This document shows positions 1-11,555 of a stretch of DNA of 64,000 nucleotides, one piece after another (within the stretch, counting starts at the first letter, position 1; each line of letters begins with the position of its first letter). Below the pieces are notes generated by a model that saw only the letters and a program-made list of their open reading frames with translations, did no database searches and had not been told where the DNA came from. Made by a program: the position numbers and the translations under genes. This stretch comes from Gordius sp. MW1 (lineage: Eukaryota; Nematomorpha; Gordioida; Gordea; Gordiidae): the NCBI GenBank assembly GCA_964036665.1, contig OZ038526.1:30380001-30444000 (forward strand), read 5' to 3'.

Positions 1-2834
1 TTGACTTTCGTAACAACCATCATTTGCAATATTAGGCTTAAGATTGTTTACAGCGACCGGCAAAGTTGATAGCTTTTTAATGGATTTGGCTTGGCGATAT
101 TTGTAGGCAACAAACGCGATCAATAAGAAAAGTATGAAAAATGCAATGAGACTAAACAATATAATGAGTGCAAGGAATGCTATTGGATGAGTGGTCCGAA
201 AAGCTTTCCATCCATATTCCACATTATGCTTCGACTTTTGACTAAAATTTTCAAAATATAATTTATAAATTATATGATTTAATTTGTATAATTTTACCTT
301 TCTGCATTATCATTCGAGTTGAATGTATTATTGGTTTCATTAAAATTCGGAGAGAATGGAGTGGTTAAAGATTTCAAATTGTTTATCATATCCTCGTTTG
401 CTGATTCACATTCCCTTTTTACGTCTGCATACCATGGCTTGCTTAAACAATCAACCCTTATATAGTATTTTCTATATAAAAATTCCCCCATTTTATACAT
501 ACTGTCCACATCATGCCAAGCACAATCTTTTATTTCATCCGTTTTTCCTGGGCCATCGTTTCGAAAAAAAAGAACATTGTTACGTTGCATAAATTGTTCC
601 CTTTCGTTCCATTTGCTGGAATCATTGCCAGCAGCACGGCCAATTTGACCTCGAAACAAAGATTCGGCTGTTAATTTGTAACAAAACGTTTGATAATAAG
701 CCGATTGAGTCATTTTTAAACCAAAGTATTTTGTAGGCAAGTCTTTCATAGATGTAGCCTCTCCAGGCTTAGGTCCATATCCTTTTTGTGCCATGTACAA
801 GTGTGAACAAGAACAAATCATATCATTGTAAGCCAGTGTCAATTGATCCATATCTCTGGCAACTAGGTACATTGGGACAGTAGAAATCATATTCACATCT
901 AGGTAAAGGGTAAGAAGCAAAGGGCTAAAAGCATCATCTGGTAGCCTCTTAATTAAATTGTTACGGAGAGATAGATATTTAAGTTTTTTCATCACAGTCA
1001 TGGCATTCTCTTGTATGGTGACTATAAAATTATTTTCGATAATTAAAATTTCTAAAGTCATATTTAAGTGACTCCAATAGTTAGCTTCAATTGTGGTAAG
1101 GCTGTTATAGGACAAATCCAAAATACGCAAGTTGGTAAAATTTGCGAAGAATTCTTTGCTTATCTTACTAACACAATTAGCTAGCAATATTAATTGTGAT
1201 AACTGTCTCAGCCCAGGGGCAAGATATCGTTCACTTAAATCGCAAATTTGTGAATTTGATAGCGTTAACGAATTTATGTTATAGTTTTTTAAGCTATCGA
1301 GAAGATTTTTTAGTGCCGGGTAAAAATCAAGCGGATAATGCACTAAATGGTTAAAAATAAACGTCTTCGAGTATGTAATAACACCCGAATTGTTTTTCAG
1401 CATCTTTTCAACGCACATTGGACTAACCCGCACACATTCAAAGGATGTTGATTTATCGAAACATCTAGAAGCACTTTCCTTACACCAAGGATCCTCGTTA
1501 TTGTTTAATATTGATTGATAAGTTTCATCTTTTAATAAATTTGAAATTTTTGTTTTGTTTTTATTCGTTCTATGTGTACACGTTAGCGATTTCAATTCCT
1601 CTATCGTATTTTCAAATTCCTTGCCTTCCTTACCTTTAGACCATTTTTGTATCCATTTGTATAATAAGTAGGATGAGGCATCACAATTTAAATTATTGTT
1701 GCCTAACCCTATATATTTTATTGATAGAGGTATGTTAAAAGGGTAAGTTAGTGATGTTAAGAAGTTACTAGACAAATTCAAACTCTTTAAACGCGACGCT
1801 TTCAAAATGCCCGGTATGAACTGTAATAAATTGTTTTGTAAATGTAATGTTTCAATAGTTTCCCAGAATAAAGGAACATTAAGGCCCAAATGAGTTAATC
1901 TGTTATTTTGTAGATGCAACTCTTTTAAGTTGACGACCTTTATGACATCAGCAATGTCCAAAATCTCGATGACGTTGTTATCGAGATACAGCATTTGTAA
2001 GCGGGCCGTGCCAAAAAGTGGAAATCTATTTAAAGTTTTAATTAAGTTGTAACTCAGCCTTAATTCTTTGAGGGAAGACATTTTAGCAAAGGCCATCAAC
2101 CCCACTCCAATGATATTGTTGGATGTTAGATCCAAATATTCTAGGCTTTTAAAATTTGTGAACACCATATTTTCAATATATGTTATGTTGTTATACCTAA
2201 GTGATAGCCACTTCATAGAATAAAACTGCTGAAAGTGATAAAGTTCTATAGTTTGAATACCTGCCCCCCACAAGGTCACATTACTTATACTAGGAGTTGG
2301 TGGGGTATTGTCGCCGTAAAATGCTTTAATGTGATTGGCAGTAGAATTTGTGTAAATTGAAATTAAGCCTACACTTGTAGGATTGGCATTTTCGTAACGG
2401 TACACACAACCTAAAAGAACTAATGGCTTTAAGGTTTTGAGGTTAGTGTTAATCAACTCAAAGGATCGTATTCTTTGACAAATCTGGGCGATTAGATAAA
2501 TGACATCTAGGTAGTGCTCGTTATGGATTATATCTCTCATCCGTAATTCCAAAGTTGCCGTCGTTGATTTTTGCAAACCTTTGGTTTTAATCCAACTTTC
2601 AATTTCTGCAAAAGTTAAATTGTGACAACTCCATTGTTCTGAAGCTGTCTCCACGCAAGCGGCTGACACGAGCGACAAATGAGGTCGTTTATTGATTAGT
2701 TTTACAAGTTTATGCTTGTTCATAAATATAGCCAATAGATCGATTGATGAAAAATTGATTGTGTAGTAATTTAAAATAATAAAAACTGCTCTTACCAAGT
2801 GGCAGCAATTTTGGATATTTAACCTGGGTAACAT
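1..2834 (-). CDS. Single-pass leucine-rich-repeat receptor, 3' end outside the window
   Basis: Two exons are visible. The large one (2834-298) encodes about 845 residues. It ends at a GT donor (AAAG|gtaaaa) that precedes the in-frame stop, and joins in phase to an exon starting at 241 after TTTTAG. Order of parts: LRR block about residues 190-370 (LxxLxLxxN repeats); an LRR C-terminal cap with paired cysteines about 375-415; a Cys-rich spacer about 455-480; a second LRR block about 520-660; a CSC cap near 667; many N-x-S/T sites. The second exon gives a hydrophobic span (PIAFLALIILFSLIAFF and on), then basic residues and a cytoplasmic tail that is cut off at position 1. Two LRR blocks separated by a Cys cap recall Toll/Toll-like ectodomains, but no TIR domain is inside the window, so I only call it an LRR receptor. 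The start is uncertain: Met1 at 2834 lies before a hydrophobic stretch, Met at 2723 is an alternative, and a donor-like GTAAGAG lies just after the first codons. Confidence 0.8.
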
Positions 2835-4292
2835 AAATTAATTAGCCCATAATTGTGTCTTTTATAATCAAATTGAATCTTGAATTTCGATGTTTAATCA
2901 TTTAAATGATAGAAATCATATAAACCTATACTTTAAACTAATTCAAAATGAAAGCATTATAAACATTAATTGTAAATTGTCATTGTTAAGTCTTATTTAT
3001 CAGTATTTACAACGATTGTAATAGTTGAATAGGTAAAGTAATTGAGATAAAGCATGTAAAAGAGGCAAATGTTAAATATGATGACATATGAAAGGCTTAA
3101 TTGATAGTTAAATCCCTATCTTTCAAATTGCTGATGCCTTTATTCACATTTACTGCTAGTAGCAACTTTGGCATTTAATTAAATTTAATAATGATTTTGA
3201 AACGAAAAATAGTAGGAACGCCCACCCGGATTAACAAATCCAGATATGTTTTCCAATTGACCTTATAAAAGTTTTCGAGCTTAGTGAAATTCAATAGCTT
3301 TGTACCGTGCACTTAGTGATCAGCATTCGGTATAACTAGTTTTTAAAAATGAAGACTCTTATTTTGGTGTATATACCATCGCCAATTTTTATAAACAAAA
3401 AATCCTATGATTACCCTCTAAATTAGGAGATTCTTCCCCATGCCATTCAAATTTTATTAGAATAAACTCTATTGTTTGTAAAATTTTATAATTGTTTATA
3501 GGCTAAGCATATGTGGCAATTAGTGTTTTACTCTGAGAAGAGCTTTTGGTATACAGTAGCCTAGGTAGGATTGCCTATAGGAAGGTGGCTCATTTTTTTG
3601 ATAAATATTACTAATAAACATATCTGTATTAAGATTGTTTAAATCAGTGGCGTAGAAGTTGGGGTTTAATTTTGCGTCAAATTTTTTTGATTAAACCTAA
3701 TTAATTAAAATTATGTACATTCAATATTTACGATGGGTTTTTAATAAGAAATGCATTAATAATAATTTCTTCTTTAGTCTGTTTATACTTAGAAAAAGCA
3801 ATAAGAGTTAACTAAATTTTGTGACTCAATTCCGTCTGTGGTCTTTACTCCAGTCTCAATTTGCAAAGAGCTTCTTTCAGATTTTCTGTATATGTCAACC
3901 ATGGTTATTGTTTAAACTAAAAATATGCACGGGCATTTTGGGCTTAAATTAGTCTACTAAGACAAAAATTGGAAAATTCGGTCCCGGCCCGAATCTGATA
4001 AAATTAAATTAAAGCCCGGGCCCAGCTCGTTAATTTTTGCAAAGCACGGGTCCATCCTGAAGCCTTCACAAAAATTCTTTATATTATTTTGCTTTTCAAA
4101 TGCATTTTTTGTCAATTTAAAAAAATCATTTATTTATATGTTAAAAATGTTCAATAAAACTAATGTTAAAAATCATTTGGGGTTTATATTCAATCCGCAG
4201 TTTAATGTTCACTTGAAGCACCTTTAGCGGCATTAAATCAATAAATTGGAGACTATATGCAAGGTTAATTTTATTTAACTAAAATTACCTAG
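2835..4292. other. Intergenic, AT-rich, nothing recognised
   Basis: No ORF of note. A short CCCGGGC-rich patch near 3980-4060 resembles the degenerate CGGGTCGGGC patch at 39240-39370. I see no gene or complete element. Confidence 0.5.
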
Positions 4293-4460
4293 ATTACACC
4301 AGACTTGAGGGCGCCCTCCCTTTTCTTCAACACTAGGAATTAAGTGCGTGTTGTTGTTTTGGTAATAGTAGTAGTAGAGTAGATAAACAACAACACAAAC
4401 AACAACACGCACTTAATTCCTAGTGTTGAAGAGGGAGGGCGCCCTCAAGTCTGGTGTAAT
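4293..4460. mobile_element. Palindromic (foldback) MITE
   Basis: The two arms are near-perfect inverted copies of about 65 bp. The left arm starts ATTACACCAGACTTGAGG and the right arm ends with its complement. The loop of about 30 bp contains TAGTAGTAG. The arms contain GGGCGCCC, unusually GC-rich for this DNA. Confidence 0.85.
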
Positions 4461-4798
4461 TTGTCAATTTAAAAGATAGGGATAGTTAATTTTGTATATA
4501 ATTTAAAAAGTAAAAGTGCTAGGATAAAAAAATTTTTGAATACATTTCTCTCCCATATATCTACGAATTAAATCTGTTAAACAAAATTTTTACCGACTAA
4601 TTTGCAAGTTATGGACGTTTGAAAAACGCTAAAATCGCGTTTTTGGCAACTTTGACAGCGAATATCTAAAAAACTTGACGTATAGAGAAAAAATTAAAGA
4701 CATATTTGTGTTCACCGTGAAAAACTCTACCGCATCTGCAAACAGTTTGCCGGTTGATTTCACAAGTCCATTATTTGTTGACCAGTGTAATTAACGCA
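4461..4798 (+). repeat. Dispersed repeat, copy 1 (second copy at 59440-59770)
   Basis: Blocks shared in the same order with 59440-59770 include TTTGCAAGTTAT, CAACTTTGACA, AAAACTTGACGT, TTGTGTTCACCGT and AAGTCCATTATTTG. It ends CCAGTGTAATT, which is roughly inverted to the ATTACACC at 4293, so 4293-4798 may be one TIR element of about 500 bp that contains the palindrome. Confidence 0.7.
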
Positions 4799-4936
4799 TA
4801 AAAAATGTGTGCTTTTTATGATGTGTATCAAATTTTATTATTATTATTTAATAAAAATGATTTAAGTTGTGATTATTAAATACGTGAATCTTGACAGTTT
4901 TCATTTTTGTAATAAGATTAAAAATAACAAAACTAG

Positions 4937-6350
4937 TAGTGATGCGGAAAAACCGAGAAAATCTCTAGAATTCAAAAAATGGAGTCGAGACGAGACGAGA
5001 TTTTTTCGGCGAGATCTCGACTTTTTATTGATCGTCATATTTTAACAAATTATTGTGTCTTTTAATTTGCATGATTTACATTTAAGGTATTAAGTGTAAA
5101 TCAATATATAATGGAATATATTTGATATCAAAAAAATTCCAAAGTGTTGTAAATATTTTATATTTTTGCAAACAATTTAAAATTTGGCAATCATTACCTA
5201 AGTATGGTTGACTTTTAGGGTATGTGAATAATTGTATAATATATTTATCACATATTTATATCCATAGCATTATTAAATATTAAAAAAGTTTAGGCTTAGA
5301 ATGAGTTCTGATAGAATAGTAAATATTACTAAAGCATATTTGAATTTCGCAGTTACTCATCCTGCATGATGCGGTAATTATAAATTTGAATCTTAATAAG
5401 ACATTATGTGAATACATAGTTTTTCATATGCATTACTTTTCAAATTACAAGCTGGGTTGGCAGGTGCATTCAAATTTACTATAATTTCTATAATTGTGCA
5501 ATATAAAATAAATACACGAACCTATATTGTATTCGATAAATAACTATTTAATGGCAAAGTTAGTTAGGATTGCAAGGTAATTATTTGGAATATAAATTTG
5601 ATTATAATGATTTTTGTCACAAATTTAAATATACGTACACTTTAATTTAAAGTTTAAAACCTTATGTTCTTAATCCTATATAATGCTGCTTTTATTGTTG
5701 TTTTTATGACTATTAATATGTACAACTAGTTGAACTCGCACTTTGTGGTTTATAGCGCTATAGTGAACATGCAATAAACACTATGGGCTATTATTGATGA
5801 TGGTAATATCAATGGATTCAAACGTTGCCTTAAAATGTTATGGTCTACTTTGAAGCTTTAGCCAGGGTTAATAACGGGTCTCAATTTGCTCAATTGTGCA
5901 ACTAAGTCAACTATAAGCGAACTTATAATTTTCTCAGTCTATTTAGAGTTGACAAACACAGCGAATTTGATACAAATGTTATAGTTTGCTAGAATAATAA
6001 AATTTAATTTTCTATACTTCAAATTATTTTTAGTTTGCACTTTCCATAGAAATATTTTTATGAATTAATTAATATCTTTATATTGTAAATGAGATGTCGT
6101 GTCCCACTAAATCTTTAAAAAGTTTATGTATTAAGTTTTTAAGAAATATAAAAGTTTGCCATTTGGATTTTTTAACACTTATTTAATATTTTTAATAAAA
6201 CAAGAGATTTTTATTCTGTATATATTTTTTTTTAAAAAGTCGAGACGAGACCGAGATTTTTCTAGACCGATACGAGATCGAGATTTTTATAATCGCTCCC
6301 GAGACGAGACGAAATTTTGTTTTCGAGACCGAGACGAGATCGCAACACTA
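4937..6350 (+). mobile_element. CGAGA-rich non-autonomous hAT element, copy 1
   Basis: Termini are TAGTGATGCGGAAAAACC and (inverted) TAGTGTTGCGATCTCG. Both ends carry runs of CGAGACGAGAC. The interior shares blocks with the opposite-strand copy at 18323-19490, for example the TAGCGCTATA region near 5750. The flanking 8-mers (AAAACTAG and TCAACTTT) do not match, so the target duplication is lost or altered by the HINE-like element abutting at 6360. No transposase ORF remains. Confidence 0.75.
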
Positions 6351-6359
6351 TCAACTTTT

Positions 6360-8172
6360 AATTGCTATGCAATTTATGGGCTCGTTTTTTGTTGTCCGTC
6401 CGTTGTCTGTCCGTCCGTTACCCTCCCTATCTATTTGCATTGGGTATATTAGGTTATCGCTTTTTTAAATTAATGCATGAGAAAGAGGTGCCCCACCCCT
6501 CATCTCTATCTCCCTCGCTGTGTTATTTTTAATTGCTATGCATAAGAGGTGCCCCACCCCTCATCTCTATCTCCCTCGGTGTGTTATATATAAGATTTGT
6601 TAAATTATATATAAACATAAATAAAAGTTGGTTACTTTTAATTGCTATGCAATTTAACTAGTTTTTGTTATATAATAAACATAGATAAAAGTTGTTTACT
6701 TTTAATGCTATGCAATTTAACTAGTTATATAATACATAAATAAAAGTTGTTTACTTTTAATTGCTATGCAATTTAACTAGTTTTGGGGTTAGAATCCCGG
6801 AGTTTTTTTGACTCTTATGATTGTTCTTGTTACTATCATTGATAATAAGAATTTTTGGCCGTCCGCTGGCTGCTGACCAATGAAAAAAATGACCATTGGC
6901 CAAAATGTGAATCGAAATTATTTTTTTCGTTTTTTTTTGACTATTATGATTGTTCCTGTTTCTACCATTGCTATTATGACTTTTTGGCCGTCCGCTGGCT
7001 GCTGACCAATGTTATATAATAAACATAAATAAAAGTTGTTTACTTCTAATTGCTATGCAATTTAACTAGTTTTTGGGTTAGAATCCCGGAGTTTTTTTGA
7101 CTCTTATGATTGTTCTTGTTACTATCATTGATAATAAGACTTTTTGGCCGTCCGTTGGCTGCTGACCAATGAAAAAAATGACCATTGGCCAAAATGTGAA
7201 TCCGAGTTTATTTTTTCGTTTTTTTTTGACTATTATGATTGTTCCTGTTACTACCATTGCTATTATGACTTTTTGGCCGTCCGCTGGCTCCTGACCGATG
7301 GAAAAAATGACCATTGGCCAAAATGTGAATCGAAATTATTTTTTTCGTTTTTTTTGACTATTATGATTGTTCCTGTTCCTACCATTGCTATTATGACTTT
7401 TTGGCCGTCCGCTGGCTGCTGACCAATGGAATAAAATGACCATTGGCCAAAATGTGATTCGAAAACTTTTTTTTCGTTTTTTTTTGACTATTATGAATTT
7501 ATATCCGCTTTTACCGTGTCCTGGCTGCTGACCAATGGAAAAAAATGACCATTAGCCAAAATGTGATTCGAAAATTTTTTTTTTCGTTTTTTTACTCTTA
7601 TGAATGTATATCCACTTTCACCGTGTGCTGGCTGCTGACCAATGGAAAAAAATGACCATTGGCCAAAGTGAGCATCAAAATTTTTTTTCCGTTTTTTTTG
7701 GCTATCATTGACTTATAGAGTATCTGTTGGTACTGACCAATAGAGAAAAAGTGACCATTGGCCAAATTTTTGATTTTTTTAATTAAAAATTGTTCAAATT
7801 CAACAAAAAATTTCTCCCAACAATTCTGCAAATTCTTAACATTGTGTTGTTTTATAATATAATGTTTGTTAGACCCATAATCACTAAAGGCCATAAAAAC
7901 TAATGTAATACGCAACTAGATGCAAACACTAAATCTAACCCTAACCCTTGCCTTACATTTTGCCTATAATGGAAAATTTGTGTAAATAATTAATTAATCA
8001 TTAGGCATTTAATACCCCCCTGTAGGCATTCTCGCCCCTTCCCACCTTTCTCGCCCATAAATTGCATAGCAAATATGATACATTTATACGAAGTACAGAT
8101 GAGTCGTCCCCCCTTCCCTTCCCCTCTTCCCTTCCCTTCTCCCCCTTCCCACGAGGGCCGAAGGCCCGAGTT
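6360..8172 (+). mobile_element. HINE-like (Helentron-related) element, copy A
   Basis: It begins with the palindromic AATTGCTATGCAATT and ends with a GGGCC-gaa-GGCCC stem followed by GAGTT. The inverse of the start (GCCCATAAATTGCATAGC) lies sub-terminally at about 8053. The core is about seven ~115-bp units, each with CTGACCAATGG, a short A-rich spacer and GACCATTGGCC. Near 6600-6790 there are also three ~70-bp repeats ending ATTTAACTAGTT. ORFs through the units are low-complexity shadows. Confidence 0.75.
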
Positions 8173-8283
8173 TTTAAAAGCGATTAATTAAAATTAGGGT
8201 TAATCATTTTACGAAAAAAATGTATACCTGAACATTTTAATATGAGCAGCTTAAAAAACTTCTTTAAGTAATTATATAATGAT
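8173..8283. other. Short AT-rich spacer
   Basis: Nothing recognised between the HINE-like element and the SINE. Confidence 0.4.
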
Positions 8284-8490
8284 TTCCAATAGCTGTTTGT
8301 CACACAAGGTGGTCAGCTTCTTTAGATATTTAGATGAGGGGTGACGCTCGGCTATCCAAGCCTGACAGCCGTGTTGTTGACGATGTGATATATTTTACAT
8401 CTTTTGAAAGAGCCGAAAGCGGGATTTGAGCACGCGAGCTCTTGTTTAAAGACTAAACCAAAACCAACTACGCCCCCATCATCTCTTTTT
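8284..8490 (-). mobile_element. tRNA-derived SINE, copy 1, near full length
   Basis: Read on the minus strand, the 5' part is tRNA-like: an A-box-like TAGTTGGTTTTGG, then a B-box region (CTCAAATCCCG here; GGGTTCGAATCCC in the copy at 37881). The unrelated body includes CACGGCTGTCAGGC or a close variant. The 3' tail is AAGCTGACCACCTTGTGTGA followed by CAAACAGCTATTGG. The tail matches the 3' end of the LINE remnant at 25797-25985. Other copies are at 30906-31052 and 37881-38215. Confidence 0.8.
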
Positions 8491-8956
8491 GTATTGTAAA
8501 ATGCGGGTAGTTCTTTAGTAAATATTTATTTGTGGGTGCACACATCGTGCATGTTTTAAAATGGTCAATACTTAAGTGCCTAAAGTGTTGTAACTCTTTA
8601 TTAAATTTAACCATATAAAATTAACGGCTTTTGCATCAAAAATATATTAATCTGTGTATGCAGCAGCAGCATGCCCGGAAAGATTGCATATTATAAATTT
8701 ATGCATATGTATAGATTGGTTATCTGAAAATAGCTTAACAATGTGGGGGTTAGGGAAGTTTTAACCGGGTAAACAAATATATATGTGTAAATGTAGTTAA
8801 TAAAACTCGAGCGTACAGTTAACGAATCGGAGGCGGCAGGACGTCGATTGTCTATATAAGAACGACTAGAAACTTTTTATGCCGTTGTTGAAAATTGTAT
8901 TTCAGACACTGAGAAATAAATGAGCGAATGGGGAGGAGTTGTGTTAGCGATATAAA
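8491..8956. other. Presumed 3' UTR and flank of the TMEM11-like gene
   Basis: Non-repetitive. On the minus strand AATAAA occurs near 8598 and 8526, possible poly(A) signals for the gene ending at 8957. Confidence 0.4.
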
Positions 8957-11555
8957 CTAAGCGCGATACAACCTATAGGCCGCACCTATAGTGAGTGCGG
9001 CCGCGAGACTGGTCAATGAGCAATGCAAAAATTTTCGAGCGCGGTCGTCCTTGTATATCAACACCACTGGAGGTATGGCTGAGGGCAAGGAATGAGCGTT
9101 AGCTAGCAATCGTCTTATGGGATGGCTAGGTGGGTATTTGGTTTCGTCTAGCAAGCCCCTGCTTAATGCGGATGCCGTCAAGACTTGATATTTGGAGCAG
9201 GGGTCGAATTGCCAACTCGACATGTAAAGGAGAGTGCACAAGGTACCAGCCCCTACCAAAAGACCGGCCAAGTAGGTTGCTACTTTAGCGCATCTCAGCG
9301 CGGAGCGAGTGACGCTGCTACTCAAGACGCTAGGAGATACAGGTTGTAGCGTCAAAATGTTGGGCCAAGCGCTCGAGCCTGATGGCGGACGGATTTTAAG
9401 GGTGGCGTACAGGTTGAGCTTATGGAGCGCGACGCCCGCGCAAGGGAGTGACGCTAGTGAACAAAGGGCGGCACTCTTATGTAGAAAATTCCCGAGTCTA
9501 ATCCAGCGGGCAGTGTGCTCGCCTAAAGGGTCCGCGTATATCAAGATGCAACGGGCCTCACCCTCGAGCGCTCGCTCGAGGCCCCAATCAGGGGGCGGGG
9601 TTTGCCTACCGTCCGGATAGATGATGACGTAGTCGGAGTGAGGGGCGGAGATGGGCGGCGCATCCCCACCCCCGAATTCGTTATCGTCGTCACTCACATC
9701 GGGGGTGGCGCGGCCCCTATCGGCACCGTTAATAGAAACAAAAGATGCTGACGTGGCTTGAGTTCGAAGCTCCACGAGGTCATCGACCTCCACCTCGTTA
9801 TCGTCTCCCAAATCTTCCACGAGGGTCGTGGCCTAAAAAAATTGCCTCATTAACACTCCATTGGTCAAATGCGAGTCCCCATAGGCTAATTATATTATAG
9901 ACTGGCAAACAGTTGTTTTTATAATTGAAATTATTTTAGGTGGATTTTTTTAATATGCGCCCTTGAGCAGTGATAAATTGCATAATATATGAAAGAACGA
10001 ATAATGGAGCATTAAAGAATTAACTTTCCATTCATAAGTTTGACATTTAAAACATGACAGCATACACCCTTACTTAATATTAGTTCGCCAGTCTATTGTA
10101 TTATTTGTCTATAAACAAGTCAAGGAGGGGGGCAGGGAGTGGCAGCCCCCCACCATAAATTCAAGAATTTGTTTAAATTTACTAAAGTTTCAAGAAATAA
10201 TCATTTTGCCCCTCCCTTAATCATTATTGCCCCCCTCTAATCCCAATGCTGGCTAGACCCATGAACAAAATTCTTACTAAAGAGTGGATAATGTGTAGTC
10301 CGCCATGTTAGGGACAATAAATTTACTGAATTTTAATATTTATTTCTAAAAATTATTATCAAGCTAATATCACCTAACAAAAGCCCTTAACAACAAAACT
10401 TATGTTAGGTGATAAAAAATTATTTTAAATAGTTAATTATGTAGAACATCAACATATTTAATAAAAATGTCGTTGTTAAAGTAATATTAGCGTCATCTAT
10501 AATATTTTTTTATATGCAAAAATATGTATGATTAAAAATTAACCATAGGCATGAAAAGATAATTTTATTGTGTTATCATTATTTCTTTTATTATAACTTG
10601 CGCAATTTTGCACAAAAACGCAACTTAAAATAACGGTTCAAGTTGCTTACTAAGTTTCTTTTAAAAAAACGTTCGTCAGTCTTTAGTATTATTATTTTAT
10701 GGGAGTCCCTGAGACCCCAATCGTTGAAAAATTTCAAATTTTATTTTATGGGCTGTTCTATTTATTAGCATAGATTTATAGGCACCAACGTGGGCGTAGC
10801 CAAAGGGAGGTAGGGAGGGAAGCTGCCCCCTCTTAACCAAAAATTTGTTGAAATTTATTAAAATTATGGCTAAAATATCAACAAATGATCATTTTGCCCC
10901 TCCCTAAATCATTATCGCCCCCCCCCCCTCTAATTGGAATGTAAGCTACGCCCATGAGCATTAACTCAAACAACAAAATTAAATATCAATTTATGTGTGT
11001 GTAAGGTAAAGGGATATGTTTAAAAAGTTTAAAGAATTTATAAATTACCTACTTATAGATATTTAAATTTGGTATCCTCAATAACCTCTTAACCATCCGT
11101 TTACCTTATTTAACCTGGCCAAGGGCGTGTTTATATATATTATTGCGTTTTATAAGATTAATTCGGTTTTACAAAATATTTAGATCATTGCTTGGAAAAA
11201 TAATTTAATAACAATCCCCGAAATCACTGTTTTTAATAAATGATCAATTTCCAAAAAGTTTGACATAGTTTTACTAAATTAAAAGCAAACGTTTGGTTAA
11301 ACGCAGACGATTCGTATACTTATCAAAACAAAAGTATAATGGAAAATTGAACTTTGATATTTTATTTTTATAATTTTTTATTATACTTAAATTTACCTTT
11401 AGATTTGCATCCATAATTAAAGGAGCGCTAGCATCATCGGAGATCGAATCTAATTCTGTAAAAGATTCTTGCATAACAGAATTTTGGCCAGAGATAGAGG
11501 CGATAGAAACGGTATCGGGGTCTTGATTTTTCTTTGGTTCTTCTTCTAAATTCAT
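8957..11555 (-). CDS. TMEM11: TMEM11-like mitochondrial inner-membrane protein, two exons
   Basis: Exon 1 is 11555-11397 (ATG at 11555, donor AAG|gtaaat). Exon 2 is 9832-8957 (acceptor TTTTTTTAG). Both are phase 0, giving about 344 residues. Family blocks are clear in exon 2: GEHTARWIRLGNFLHKSAAL; SSWQFDPCSKYQV after the second hydrophobic segment; PPVVLIYKDDRARKFLH near the C-terminus. TMEM11 (Drosophila PMI) is a small two-pass inner-membrane protein needed for normal mitochondrial shape and associated with MICOS. Differences from the usual ~190 residues: a long acidic N-terminal extension (EDLGDDNEVEVDDLVE) and an expanded Ser/Pro-rich loop between the membrane segments. Exon 2 is GC- and CpG-rich, unlike everything around it. 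The intron (9833-11396) holds two hAT MITEs. The exon 1 link is inferred from matching phase and similar acidic, Ser-rich composition. Confidence 0.85.
10115..10263. mobile_element. CATGGGCGTAGCC-type hAT MITE, eroded left end
   Basis: G-rich left arm (GGGGGGCAGGGAGTGGCAG), C-rich right arm ending CTGGCTAGACCCATG. It lies in the TMEM11 intron. Confidence 0.7.
10789..10956. mobile_element. CATGGGCGTAGCC-type hAT MITE
   Basis: Starts CGTGGGCGTAGCC and ends GCTACGCCCATG. Flanking 8-mers GGCACCAA and AGCATTAA agree at five positions, the rest being transitions, as for an old 8-bp duplication. In the TMEM11 intron. Confidence 0.75.

Noticed and set aside
356..592. Plus-strand 78-codon ORF
   Set aside because: Antisense shadow of the LRR receptor exon.
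7078..7915. Several ORFs on both strands in HINE copy A
   Set aside because: They follow the ~115-bp unit periodicity and recur in copies B and D in different frames; no protein family, low complexity.
9309..9620. Plus-strand 103-codon GC-rich ORF
   Set aside because: Antisense shadow of the TMEM11 exon.
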